From the NCBI GenBank assembly GCA_963734065.1, contig CAVTFN010000003.1:1116001-1180000 (forward strand): a DNA stretch of 64,000 nt, in the 5' to 3' direction. Below are positions 34,412 through 42,927 of this stretch, one piece after another. The notes under the pieces were generated by a model, which was not told the origin of the DNA, ran no database searches, and saw only the letters and a program-made list of their open reading frames with translations. Position 1 is the first letter of the stretch, and every line of letters starts with the position of its first letter. Origin of the DNA: DATBLE01 sp963734065. Lineage in GTDB: Bacteria; Actinomycetota; Thermoleophilia; Gaiellales; Gaiellaceae. Both the position numbers and the translations under genes were made by a program.

Positions 34412-34804
34412 TCAAAGCTGGTAGTCGACGCCTGGAACGGGACCCCGCGGCTTGTCGTGCTGCTCGTGTGCCTTACGCCACACCCACTGGCGGAACTCCG
34501 CCGCGGGCAGCTCCGGGTGGTCCGGATGCTTCGGCTGCAGCGGCAGAGACGGCGATGGCCTGGATAGCACCGCGTACCGAAGTGCCGCCACGAGCGCGCC
34601 TGAATGCTGCTCCCAGCGGCGCGAAACCGCCGCGCCGGGTAGGGGCTCGTCGTCCGCCTCCAACGCGGCCGACTGCACCTGCTCTGCCAAACGCGGACAG
34701 CCGTGGAAGAACAGACATGCGAGCCCCTTGGCTGGAACCCTTGGGTGCGTACGGGGCCTGCGTTTGCATACGGATTTGCGTACGCCCGCGCCTCTATCTG
34801 TCAC
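34412..34804 (-). CDS. hypothetical protein, up to 130 aa
   Basis: The last 90 residues have coding-like codon use: LAEQVQSAALEADDEPLPGA, LVAALRYAVLSRPSPSLPLQ and AEFRQWVWRKAHEQHDKPRG. The first 35 residues lie in the arm repeat (34731-34886) and are probably not coding, so the true start is uncertain. No family recognised. Confidence 0.4.
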   Translation of the reverse strand: MTDRGAGVRKSVCKRRPRTHPRVPAKGLACLFFHGCPRLAEQVQSAALEADDEPLPGAAVSRRWEQHSGALVAALRYAVLSRPSPSLPLQPKHPDHPELPAAEFRQWVWRKAHEQHDKPRGPVPGVDYQL

Positions 34805-34886
34805 TACCAGGCACTACCAGGCACCGGAGAAATGCCTGCACTTCCGCCTGCCGGTAGTCACGCGTAGTTGTCGGTAGTCCCAGCGG
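34731..34886. repeat. attachment-arm repeat, copy 2
   Basis: GGCTGGAACCCTT, then GCATACGGATTTGCGTACGC, CCGCGCCTCTA, two CACTACCAGG units, CGCCTGCCGGTAGTCACGCG and TAGTTGTCGGTAGTCCCAGC. Matches copies 1 and 3 in order but has no tRNA-like core after it; a truncated integrase gene follows. Confidence 0.65.
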
Positions 34887-34917
34887 AAGCACTCGCAAAG
34901 GAAATAAGGACTGGCGG

Positions 34918-35686
34918 ATGTCAGCGAGTTCGAAGGCGCAGCACCTTCGCGTGCTCCATGCCTGTTTCGATGGCGCGATCCGTGCCGACAAAATGATGCG
35001 CAACCCGGTGGCGCGGCTGACCAAGGCACAGCGGCCGCGATCGGAGGATCGGGACTCGGCCTTCTTCACCGGCGACGAACTGCCGCGGCTACTCGCCGAA
35101 ATCTCGGAGGGGCTGTGGGCGACGGTCGTCCGAGTGGCGCTTGCGACCGGCCTTCGCGAAGGCGAACTGTCCGCCCTCCTCTGGGGTGACATCGACCTAA
35201 CCACCAGGACGATCACAGTGCGGCGCACCTACAGCGCAGGGAAGCTCGGCGAGACAAAGGGGCGGCGCACCCGAACCGTCGACCTGACAGCGGAAACGGT
35301 CGAGCTACTCGGCGAATGGTGGGTCGGGAAAGGCCGACGACGACGCGCTCGTGTTCCCACGTGAGGATGCACCCGGCCATCAGCCGTTCTGGCGGTACAC
35401 CCGCGTTCTTTACGCGGCGATGAACCGCGCCGGCATCCCGCGTCAAAGTGCGACTGGTGAGAAGCGGACGTTTCACAGCTTGCGTCACACCTACGCGCGG
35501 ATCGTGCTTGAGCAGGGCATCCCGATCTCGTGGCTATCACGCCAGCTCGGACACTCGTCGGAGGCTGTGACGGACAAGCATTACGGACGCTGGTCCCGGG
35601 CAGGGTCGCAGCGTGAGGCCCAGCGGCTCAACGGCGTGTTTGCACTTCCGACGCCTGAAGGGAACTCCCGTGTCTCACCACACTGA
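34918..35686 (+). pseudogene. tyrosine recombinase (integrase), truncated and frameshifted
   Basis: The first frame covers the end of the core-binding domain (SSKAQHLRVLHACFDGAIRA) and the catalytic Arg I block (ATGLREGELSALLWGDIDL), stopping at 35364. After a one-base shift near the GGGAAAGG run (about 35330), DDALVFPREDAPGH continues, then HSLRHTYARIVLEQGIPISW (HxLRH) and LGHSSEAVTDKHYGRW (Tyr nucleophile). The N-terminal arm-binding part is missing. All catalytic motifs survive, but not in one frame. The likely original integrase of the right element. Confidence 0.8.
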
Positions 35687-35825
35687 CTACTACGAGCCGG
35701 ACTTCGACGACGACGATCTCCGCCTCGTGTGGAGGCGAAAGAATTCCTCCCCGCCGTCGGGCCGGCGAAGCGTCCCTCATGGACTTCTTACATACGTGCG
35801 CCGAACGAGGTCAAGCGGTAAATGA
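35670..35825 (+). CDS. small acidic/basic ORF, 51 aa
   Basis: GTG at 35670 overlaps the recombinase 3' end. VSHHTDYYEPDFDDDDLRLV is followed by a basic tail. A 21-codon frame (MTGDSGFCGIVLDLWQRVVN) begins at its ATGA stop. Either is weakly supported. Confidence 0.25.
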   Translation: MSHHTDYYEPDFDDDDLRLVWRRKNSSPPSGRRSVPHGLLTYVRRTRSSGK

Positions 35826-36038
35826 CGGGCGATTCGGGGTTCTGCGGGATCGTGCTCGACCTGTGGCAACGGGTGGTGAACCGATGACCTTGCAGTAATG
35901 TCGCCGCACGCCGGTCTCAGCCTTACCGGTTCCTGCCGGTTCGTGTTTTGAGGCCGCGAAAAGACTAGGATATTCGGAGGCGCGGTTGGTGCCGCGGAGG
36001 CATACCCAGCGGCACGTCCACCACTGAGGAAGGCCGCC

Positions 36039-37853
36039 GTGAGTACTGCTTCGAGTTTTCGAGGCCTGGTTGAGGTCTCGTTGTCGCTCTTTGCTATCGA
36101 GGACCCGAACGACCCTTTCGTCGCCGCCTACCCTACCTTTCGAACCTTCACGCCTCCAGGCAGCACCGCGCATGACGAACTCGTTCTGTTGCGGCGCTCC
36201 GCAGCGTCGGCGCCGACAGCCCGGCAGCTCGGCAACATGCCAAACGGCTTATCGGCGTTCAGCGAAGACGATATTCCCGCGGTCTTCCGAGCGCTTAATC
36301 CGGCGAATTTGCCCGGCACCCGTGGGTTCCCGACGTTCGTCTTCGGGCAGAGCGGCGGTAAGAATTACATGGATGTCGTGACGCTCAGACCGTCCGGATT
36401 CACGACAATGTTGATACCGACGGCTGAACTGCCCGACCCATCCGATGTGGAAGCGTTCATCGCCGCTGCTCAGGCCCATGCGCGGGCGCTGGGTCTGAAC
36501 GCAGCGCTGCCGACGTTCAATGTGACTCCCGCGGGACACGAGGTCCTGCTGTTCTCCATGAACCACGCTGTGGTTAACAGCAGCCCTCCGGTGGCTCCGG
36601 GCGTGCCAGTCGCCGGCGGCGGCTGGTCCTTCAAGAGCCCCCCGGTCATCAACGAGGGTGGGCTCGCGCTCTGCGGCGAGGATGAGACAACTCCCCTGCT
36701 GTTTAACGTTTACGACGACGGAAAGCTCGTCCAATGGCGTACGGGCGCCGCCGATCTCGTCAATGTCGATCCCTTCGTTGACGGCAGCCGGACGGCGCCG
36801 GGCCCTATCGATTCTCAGATCTCGGCTGTGAGGAGCGGCGGCCGCGTCCATGTGCTCTGGTCATACCTCGCCCTGTTTCACGGATCCCGCCAAGATGGCC
36901 ACGGCGCGGGTATCGATGCCTTCACGTTTCGCACGGCCAGCGGGCGCACGGCACCGGAGCCAACTGGATTGGTCGGGTACTTCAACACGCTTGCGGTCGC
37001 CCCGGACGACGTTCTTCACGCCTTGGCTTACCTGTCTGTCCCTCCCGGTGTAGCTCTGACGCCCTCGCCGAACGATGCGGTCGGGTTCAATTTGCTCCAC
37101 CTCGTATTCGATGGAGCGAGCTGGTCACAGGAGACAGTCGATGGCGAAGCGGCTACACCTGCAGGACACGTAGTCGGCAACATGGGACAGTCATCGGCTC
37201 TGGCATTCGAGCCGGATGGCACCGCGCATGCCTTCTACGAACTCGCGACCACTTCGGCCGGCCAATTGTCTGCGCGACTGCGACACGCAGAGCACACAGC
37301 GACCGGATGGATGGCCGAAACACTCGACGGCTCCGGAGCGGCAGGACCGCCCGCCGTGGCTGGGACTGGCCCGACACGAGGCGACGTCGGCGTCAACCCC
37401 ACGGCTGTGTTCTTCGACGGCGCGCTATGGGTGATCTACGAAGACCGCACTTGGGGCAACCTTCGCTGTGCGCGCGGCAAGCGCGACAATGCGGGCGTAC
37501 TCAAGTGGGACTTCCACGTGGTCGACGGGAACTCCGGGCCAGGCCGCACGACAGGAACCGTCCAGACCGTGGTGGCGGTGTTATCGGACAATACGCTGTC
37601 GCTCTTCTATGCGGATCTGACTCGGAATGTGATTCGCCATGCGTGGCGCTATCCGGGTGAATCGCATTGGCACTACGAGATTCTCGACGGCTCCGGCGGC
37701 CCCGACGGTCGAATCAACACGCCGACGACCTCGCCCATCGCCGCATGCGCCATCGGCCGACTGGCTGGCGGCGCCCCCACCCGGCCCGTGCTCGTCGCCT
37801 ATCGCGGGACGACTGGAGCCGGATCGAACATCCGAGTCGCGACCCTGATGTAA
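36039..37853 (+). CDS. large beta-propeller-like hypothetical protein, 604 aa
   Basis: GTG 36039. No signal peptide. The first 190 residues are alpha/beta, and the rest is repeat-like beta with units such as VHVLWSYLALFHG, DVLHALAYLSVPPG, GTAHAFYELATTS, ALWVIYEDRTWGNLRCARG and LSLFYADLTRNVIRHAW, spaced about 50 residues apart like propeller blades. No catalytic motif seen. Adjacent to a secreted PKD-like protein 14 bases downstream, so likely an operon. Confidence 0.65.
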   Translation: MSTASSFRGLVEVSLSLFAIEDPNDPFVAAYPTFRTFTPPGSTAHDELVLLRRSAASAPTARQLGNMPNGLSAFSEDDIPAVFRALNPANLPGTRGFPTFVFGQSGGKNYMDVVTLRPSGFTTMLIPTAELPDPSDVEAFIAAAQAHARALGLNAALPTFNVTPAGHEVLLFSMNHAVVNSSPPVAPGVPVAGGGWSFKSPPVINEGGLALCGEDETTPLLFNVYDDGKLVQWRTGAADLVNVDPFVDGSRTAPGPIDSQISAVRSGGRVHVLWSYLALFHGSRQDGHGAGIDAFTFRTASGRTAPEPTGLVGYFNTLAVAPDDVLHALAYLSVPPGVALTPSPNDAVGFNLLHLVFDGASWSQETVDGEAATPAGHVVGNMGQSSALAFEPDGTAHAFYELATTSAGQLSARLRHAEHTATGWMAETLDGSGAAGPPAVAGTGPTRGDVGVNPTAVFFDGALWVIYEDRTWGNLRCARGKRDNAGVLKWDFHVVDGNSGPGRTTGTVQTVVAVLSDNTLSLFYADLTRNVIRHAWRYPGESHWHYEILDGSGGPDGRINTPTTSPIAACAIGRLAGGAPTRPVLVAYRGTTGAGSNIRVATLM

Positions 37854-37867
37854 AACGGGAGGCTCAG

Positions 37868-39589
37868 ATGGCCGCACTCCGGACGGGACGTACAAAGCTC
37901 CTCGCGGGCGTGGTTGCCAGCGTTATTGCTGTTGGGGCGGCGGTCGCAGCGCCACATGAGTCACAAGGGGGACACGCCACGCTGACGCCTACTCGGCCAT
38001 CCATCGGCCCGGTCAATGACGGGCTTCCGCGCCAGTGGTTCGGTACGGTCGCCGCTACCGCCGCGACGGGGGGCAGTGTCAAGACCACGTCCCAGGCTAA
38101 CGTGACGTTCACACTGAGGACGATCCGTCGACACACGTATCGCGGCGTATCGACGAACGACTATCAATACCTCCCGCGCGGCAAGATCGACATTTCTATC
38201 TCGGGAACCGCCGGGGTATGCAGGTATTGGGGCTCGGGCATGACGTCTCTTAGGCCAGCGGACGGACGCCTCGACATCCGGGTGATCAAGCGCGCGGGCC
38301 ATCTCGCACGTGCCACCTACATCGGAAGCGGGGAGGGCCTGACAGGCGGACCCCGCATCGACACGAGCTATACGTGTGGGCCCGGGCCGCCCGAATCATC
38401 TCAAACTGGATTGGACTGGTTCTCGACCTACACCAATACGCCTGCGGTGTCGGCGGGGCCCCGGCCCATTCGGCCGACGGCAAAGGGGCTCAACGGCGTT
38501 GCCACACTCGGGGAGCCGGTCAGGAGTACCGGCGGGAAATGGAAATGGTGTTTGAAACGCGCCCGAGCCGCGAGCTGTACCACGGGGCATGAGGAGCTCG
38601 CAGCGGACACAGGCGGGCCGTACTTGGCGGATCGCGCAAGCGAAGTGACTCTCGATGGATCCGGTTCAACCGGCGAGATCACCCGCTACAGCTGGAGGTT
38701 CATCCCAGGAGAGGCTTGCCCCAAGACCACCATCCTCAGTAATTCGGTGAAGGTCGGGTCCACCCCCGCAGTCGTTCCTCTCTGCACTTTGGGGGTGACA
38801 CTGACTGTCTTCGACGCACAGGGAAGAAAGAGCAGCGCGTCCACCGAGATTCGCGTCCGCGGGCGCACACGGGGCTTCCGTATGCCCAACGTAATGCACG
38901 CGGAGTCGACCGCCAAGAGTCCTCTGATCGACGACCCACCCCTGTATCACCCTGGCATCGATTACGGCAATCCGAAGGATGGAAGAACGACCCTCGGCTT
39001 GAACGTCTCGGCTTGTACGAAGGAGCCTGTCACTCGACCGATCCTCTGTCCGGCCGCAAACGATGTGGCAAGCCGACTCGGCAAGCAGTACACGCTCGCC
39101 CAGGTTCGTGACCCAGGCGGGCCATTTGACGGCTTCTCGTATGTCTCTGGCACAACACTGACAATCGAGAGACTGGGGATACTCAACTACTGGTTCACGC
39201 CCGGCGCGCCGCCCGTCGCCCCGGGCAAGCCGAACTGGTGGACATGGAATCAGTTCAACGGAGTCGACGTCGCGGGCTTTCTCGCCGCCATCAGCGCTCA
39301 TGAGGGCATGGGACTTCCCGGACGACTTGAGACCGGGCACAGCGGCCGTTTGCAGCAATGGATCACCAAGGAGAACGGGAGGTTCGACCCGCGCCATCTG
39401 ATCGAGAACTACTTCGATCGCGACGCTAAGTCCCTACAGAACCGGGTCGACATCGAGCTCGGAGCCATCGATGTCGTCCTCGATGATGAGAGTGCTGATC
39501 GGCCCGATGCAGCCCCGATCTGGAGTGGGTCTGTCTGGCTGTACGACCCCGAGGATGACATGTGGCGGCTGCGCCACACTTCGATCTGA
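37868..39589 (+). CDS. secreted PKD-like domain protein, 573 aa
   Basis: ATG 37868 with GGGAGG upstream. Signal peptide LLAGVVASVIAVGAAVAA (cleavage about residue 30). Residues about 240-340 carry a PKD-like fold (GGPYLADRASEVTLDGSGST; RYSWRFIPGE; GVTLTVFDAQGRKSSASTEI). The C-terminal part has AAISAHEGMGLPGRLETGHS and is unfamiliar. Probably a surface or extracellular protein. Lower GC than the core genome, consistent with transfer. Confidence 0.7.
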   Translation: MAALRTGRTKLLAGVVASVIAVGAAVAAPHESQGGHATLTPTRPSIGPVNDGLPRQWFGTVAATAATGGSVKTTSQANVTFTLRTIRRHTYRGVSTNDYQYLPRGKIDISISGTAGVCRYWGSGMTSLRPADGRLDIRVIKRAGHLARATYIGSGEGLTGGPRIDTSYTCGPGPPESSQTGLDWFSTYTNTPAVSAGPRPIRPTAKGLNGVATLGEPVRSTGGKWKWCLKRARAASCTTGHEELAADTGGPYLADRASEVTLDGSGSTGEITRYSWRFIPGEACPKTTILSNSVKVGSTPAVVPLCTLGVTLTVFDAQGRKSSASTEIRVRGRTRGFRMPNVMHAESTAKSPLIDDPPLYHPGIDYGNPKDGRTTLGLNVSACTKEPVTRPILCPAANDVASRLGKQYTLAQVRDPGGPFDGFSYVSGTTLTIERLGILNYWFTPGAPPVAPGKPNWWTWNQFNGVDVAGFLAAISAHEGMGLPGRLETGHSGRLQQWITKENGRFDPRHLIENYFDRDAKSLQNRVDIELGAIDVVLDDESADRPDAAPIWSGSVWLYDPEDDMWRLRHTSI

Positions 39590-39639
39590 CGGCGCGACCG
39601 CGAGCCGAGCGATGGTGGTGGGGTTCGCTGTGCGCGGCC

Positions 39640-39864
39640 CTCTGGGGGCGAACACGCGTCTGCGCCGCGATGAACCGCAGCCCACTTCGGGTTGCCCGAT
39701 CCGAAGTTCGTCTTCTCAGCCGTCTCGATCACAAGCGTGGCCCCAACGGGGATCTCGAGCCCGTCTCCGGACTTGAAGCCGCTGATCGGCAGATTGGTCC
39801 AAAAAGAGCGGCCCCGAAAGATCCCAGTGATATACAGGGGCACTGCTCCGGTACGACATCGCAA
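39640..39864 (-). pseudogene. possible secreted-protein C-terminal fragment
   Basis: A minus-strand frame encodes VPLYITGIFRGRSFWTNLPI, LEIPVGATLVIETAEKTNFG and KWAAVHRGADACSP, which looks like a beta domain of thermoleophilian-type secreted proteins. No clean start, and the frame runs on without a proper end. Low support. Confidence 0.2.
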
Positions 39865-39912
39865 GATCGCGCAGAGGGGTCGGGGGGGTGCTCCATCCGC
39901 TCCGCCCGGGGG

Positions 39913-40296
39913 TCAGCTTTCGGCCTCGGCCCTCGCGTTCGCATTGATGCGATCGAGAGCGGCCTCTACGAGCTCGAACGCTTCCCGCTCCTCGTCTGTT
40001 AGTACGTCCAGGTCGGTGGCGGAGAGCGGCCAGTGGCGTTCGATCACGAAGGTGACGCTGCCGCCTTCGCCTCCCGGCTGCGGCCGGCCATAGCCCTGCG
40101 ACAACAGCCCCTCGACCGCACGCTGCCGCGCCGCCCAATCGGGAACGTCGACCGGCGTCGTCCGCTTGCACTTCTGGCATGTAGCCCAGACTTGGCGCTC
40201 AGCCTGTAGCGCGTCCTCGAAGAACAGCGCCATCGGCCCTGCAAGACGATCGGCTGTCTCCCGCAGCGTTTTCCGAGCCGTCCCCTCTTTGCTCAT
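39913..40296 (-). CDS. phage-type zinc-ribbon protein, 127 aa
   Basis: ATG 40296, overlapping the upstream stop as ATGA. RQVWATCQKCKRTTPVDVPD contains a CxxC, and WAARQRAVEGLLSQGYGRP resembles the helix pair in phage small-terminase-like proteins (LLDxGYGxP). VTFVIERHWPLSATDLDVLT follows, with an acidic helical end. Role inferred only from similarity in style. Confidence 0.55.
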   Translation of the reverse strand: MSKEGTARKTLRETADRLAGPMALFFEDALQAERQVWATCQKCKRTTPVDVPDWAARQRAVEGLLSQGYGRPQPGGEGGSVTFVIERHWPLSATDLDVLTDEEREAFELVEAALDRINANARAEAES

Positions 40297-40484
40297 TCGT
40301 CCTCCCCGTCGAGGTGCATTGACCGTTTGATGGCCTCGTGGGCCTGGTCGTTCAGGATCTCGGCCATGACGTCGGGGGACTCGCGGAGGCAGATCCAGCC
40401 GGCCCGATTCAAGACCCACAATTGCTGCGGGCTAGCGAGTCGAACCGCCCGCCTCATGGCCTTGCGCGTAGGCACTTCCTCCAC
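40293..40484 (-). CDS. small hypothetical protein, 63 aa
   Basis: GTG 40484. Basic N-terminus (RKAMRRAVRLASPQQLWVLN) and a helical C-terminus (DVMAEILNDQAHEAIKRSMH). Coupled by a 4-base overlap to the zinc-ribbon gene. Together they form a small phage-like operon inside the right element. Confidence 0.5.
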   Translation of the reverse strand: MEEVPTRKAMRRAVRLASPQQLWVLNRAGWICLRESPDVMAEILNDQAHEAIKRSMHLDGEDE

Positions 40485-40680
40485 GTCTGTCTCCTTTGTC
40501 GTAGATGGCCCTACACTTGCTTCCCGGCCCTTTCATCCCGCCTGACCCAACGGATTCGAAATCCGTTGGCCGCGCTCGAGGCGATGTCTCCTGACGCAGG
40601 AGAGCGGGCGCTGGCGGCTTCGGCTACTTCGAACTCGGCCTCGCCGTGCTGATCCTCGCGTGACCCAGCAACGTTCGCAC

Positions 40681-41280
40681 TCATGCCGCGTCATTCGGGT
40701 GAGCCAGCATCCGCCGCCGGATCAGGAGCGCGTCCGAGAGAAGCACCACTCCGCCGAGGAGCGCCCATGCGCTCGCGAGCCAAGTGGAGAGGGAACCGCT
40801 GTGGCCCGACGTCAGTACAAGTGTCCCGCCGAGTCCGACCTCGAGAATCCCCAGTGGGACGCCGGGGCGCCACCGCCGACCCGACACGTCGGCGAGCTCG
40901 AAGCCACCGAGGAGATGGACGACTCCGGTGAGCGCGATCACGATGCCGAGGATCGCGAGCAGGAAGGTGGTTTCGCCGTTCACCAAGAGCACCACGGCGC
41001 CGGTTACAACCCCGATCGCACCGGCTGTGAGCGGCACCCAGCGGCGCGGTCCCTCCACGAGCAGGCCCCCCTGGAAGGTGACGAGGCCGTTGAGCATCCA
41101 GTAGACGCCCATGAAGGTGACGAGCGCCGCAGGTGCGCGATCGCCGCTAAACGCGAGGCCGAGCCCGAGCCCGATCGCCATCACGCCGCGGACGACGGTG
41201 ATCCAGACGAGCGTCATCGGATGCGGCGCGCGTAGGGAGCGCTTCCGTTCGGTTTCCTCCAGCCTGTTTTCGGCGGGCAT
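40681..41280 (-). CDS. HdeD/DUF308-like membrane protein
   Basis: A 199-residue protein with six hydrophobic helices, for example LVWITVVRGVMAIGLGLGLA, ALVTFMGVYWMLNGLVTFQG and TFLLAILGIVIALTGVVHLL. The pattern and length match the HdeD family (acid-resistance-associated in enterobacteria; function in actinobacteria unknown). ATG 41280. First of a minus-strand cargo block. Confidence 0.8.
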   Translation of the reverse strand: MPAENRLEETERKRSLRAPHPMTLVWITVVRGVMAIGLGLGLAFSGDRAPAALVTFMGVYWMLNGLVTFQGGLLVEGPRRWVPLTAGAIGVVTGAVVLLVNGETTFLLAILGIVIALTGVVHLLGGFELADVSGRRWRPGVPLGILEVGLGGTLVLTSGHSGSLSTWLASAWALLGGVVLLSDALLIRRRMLAHPNDAA

Positions 41281-41295
41281 AGAGGCGTGACCCGG

Positions 41296-42027
41296 CTACT
41301 CGAGAGCGCTGATCGCGAAGGCGAGTGCGAAGCCGAGCGTGGTGGCCAGGCCGACGAGCTTGCCGCCGTGTTCGAAGGCCTCGGGCATCATCGTGTCGGC
41401 GAGCATGGTCAGGATCGCGCCACCGGCGAAGGCGAGCACGAACGCGATCGTTCGTGGTGAGGCGGTGTCGAGAAGGCCGTAGCCCGCGAGAGCAGCGAGG
41501 CCGGAGACGATCATGACGAGGATCCAGAGGCCGATGATCCTGCCCCTTGCCCAGCCGGCCCGGGCGAGGCCGGTGGTGGCCGCGATCGCTTCGGGGAGGT
41601 TGGACATGAAGACCGCGACGAGGAAGGCGACGCTCACAGCACCCGCCTCGAGCACGGTGAGGCCAAGCACGAGGGATTCAGGGATCCCGTCGAGGACGAT
41701 TCCAAGCACGATCGCGAGCGCCGAGCCGGCGGCCTGGTTTCCGCTCGACGATTTCCGCCCGGCGCCGCCCATTCGATCGATGACTGTGTCTCCGAGGAAG
41801 AAGACGCCCGCTCCCGCGAATAGACCGAGCGCGACCCCGCCGTCGCCGGCGGAGGTTTCGAACGCCTCGTGGACGAGCTCGAAGGCGACAGCGCTGATGA
41901 GCACCCCCGCGCCGAAGGCCATGATCACACCGAGCAACCGCCGGCCGATCGGAAACAGGAGCGCGACGATGCCACCGAGGACGAGCGACGATCCGGCGAG
42001 GATGCCCCAGGCGAAGGACTCGGCCAT
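41296..42027 (-). CDS. ZIP family metal transporter
   Basis: A 243-residue, eight-TM transporter. Metal-binding helices IV and V read LDGIPESLVLGLTVLEAG and SNLPEAIAATTGLARAG, the ZIP signature, although the usual His in helix IV is not seen (GIPES). Likely moves zinc or another divalent metal. ATG 42027, 22 bases downstream of the DedA-like gene's stop. Confidence 0.8.
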   Translation of the reverse strand: MAESFAWGILAGSSLVLGGIVALLFPIGRRLLGVIMAFGAGVLISAVAFELVHEAFETSAGDGGVALGLFAGAGVFFLGDTVIDRMGGAGRKSSSGNQAAGSALAIVLGIVLDGIPESLVLGLTVLEAGAVSVAFLVAVFMSNLPEAIAATTGLARAGWARGRIIGLWILVMIVSGLAALAGYGLLDTASPRTIAFVLAFAGGAILTMLADTMMPEAFEHGGKLVGLATTLGFALAFAISALE

Positions 42028-42049
42028 CAGTCGGATCTCGAGCTGGCGC

Positions 42050-42793
42050 TCACCGCGTCGGTATGGCGGCTGCCGGGGGCGAGCCGGCCTCGTCTGGATG
42101 CCGGCGGCGGTCGATCCAGTACACCCCGACGATGAGAATGGTCGTGACGATTCCCGAGACGACGACCGATGCGAGTGGGAAGTCGCCCAGCGCTGTGCCG
42201 ACCCAGTAGGCCAACAGGCAGGTGTACACCGCCCAGGCGACCCCTCCGATCGCCGAGAAGAGCAGGAAGCGTCGGTAGGGATACTCGGTAATCCCCATCG
42301 AGACGTTGACGGCGAAGCGAACGCCGGGCACGAAACGGCCGCACGCGATCAGCAACGGGCCTGACCGTCCGAGCAAGGCGAGTCCCTTCTCGACGCGCTC
42401 GTCCTTCTGCGATGCCGCTTCGAGTCGTGCCTTGAGCTTCCGCGGGCCTGTGCGGGCGATCCAGTAGAGGGTGCTGTCGCCGAGAACGGCCCCGAGTGCG
42501 CCGGCGAGCATCACGAGCTCTAGCTGGAGCTTGTCCTGAGAGGCCAGCACGGAGGCGGCGTTCAGCGTTGTCTCGCCTGGGAAGATCGGCACGATCGCAT
42601 CGGCGAAGACGAGCCCGAAGATCATGAGGTAGGCGGCGAGCTCGCTGCCGGCGTCTTCCAGGAGCTGCTCTGCGTTTGCAAACGAGTAGACGATCACGCC
42701 GACGACCGCGAGCACGAGCGCGCCGGTGAGCGCGACGATCGTCCAGAAGGTGGCCCGGCGACTCAAGCCGGAGCCGCCTGGGAACGGACGCAC
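42050..42793 (-). CDS. DedA-family membrane protein
   Basis: SNARE-associated/DedA fold protein: a long first helix, VFADAIVPIFPGETTLNAAS (re-entrant loop with ExxP-type PGE), then GALGAVLGDSTLYWIARTGP and ACGRFVPGVRFAVNVSMGI, which contains the family's FxPGxR motif. Members are flippases for undecaprenyl phosphate or phosphatidylethanolamine, or help membrane homeostasis. Start uncertain: GTG 42793, TTG 42766 or TTG 42898; the region before 42793 looks non-coding. Confidence 0.85.
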   Translation of the reverse strand: MRPFPGGSGLSRRATFWTIVALTGALVLAVVGVIVYSFANAEQLLEDAGSELAAYLMIFGLVFADAIVPIFPGETTLNAASVLASQDKLQLELVMLAGALGAVLGDSTLYWIARTGPRKLKARLEAASQKDERVEKGLALLGRSGPLLIACGRFVPGVRFAVNVSMGITEYPYRRFLLFSAIGGVAWAVYTCLLAYWVGTALGDFPLASVVVSGIVTTILIVGVYWIDRRRHPDEAGSPPAAAIPTR

Positions 42794-42927
42794 TCGTCTA
42801 CGGCCGCACGCACTGACGGGTAGCGCTGAGGCCGTCGCCGTCCGCAGACCGGTTGCGTAAGTCTGCAGATGACTGCTTGGTCGCGGGGTCGTGACCAACC
42901 GTCATCGGGTCTCGTTGATTTCCTCGC

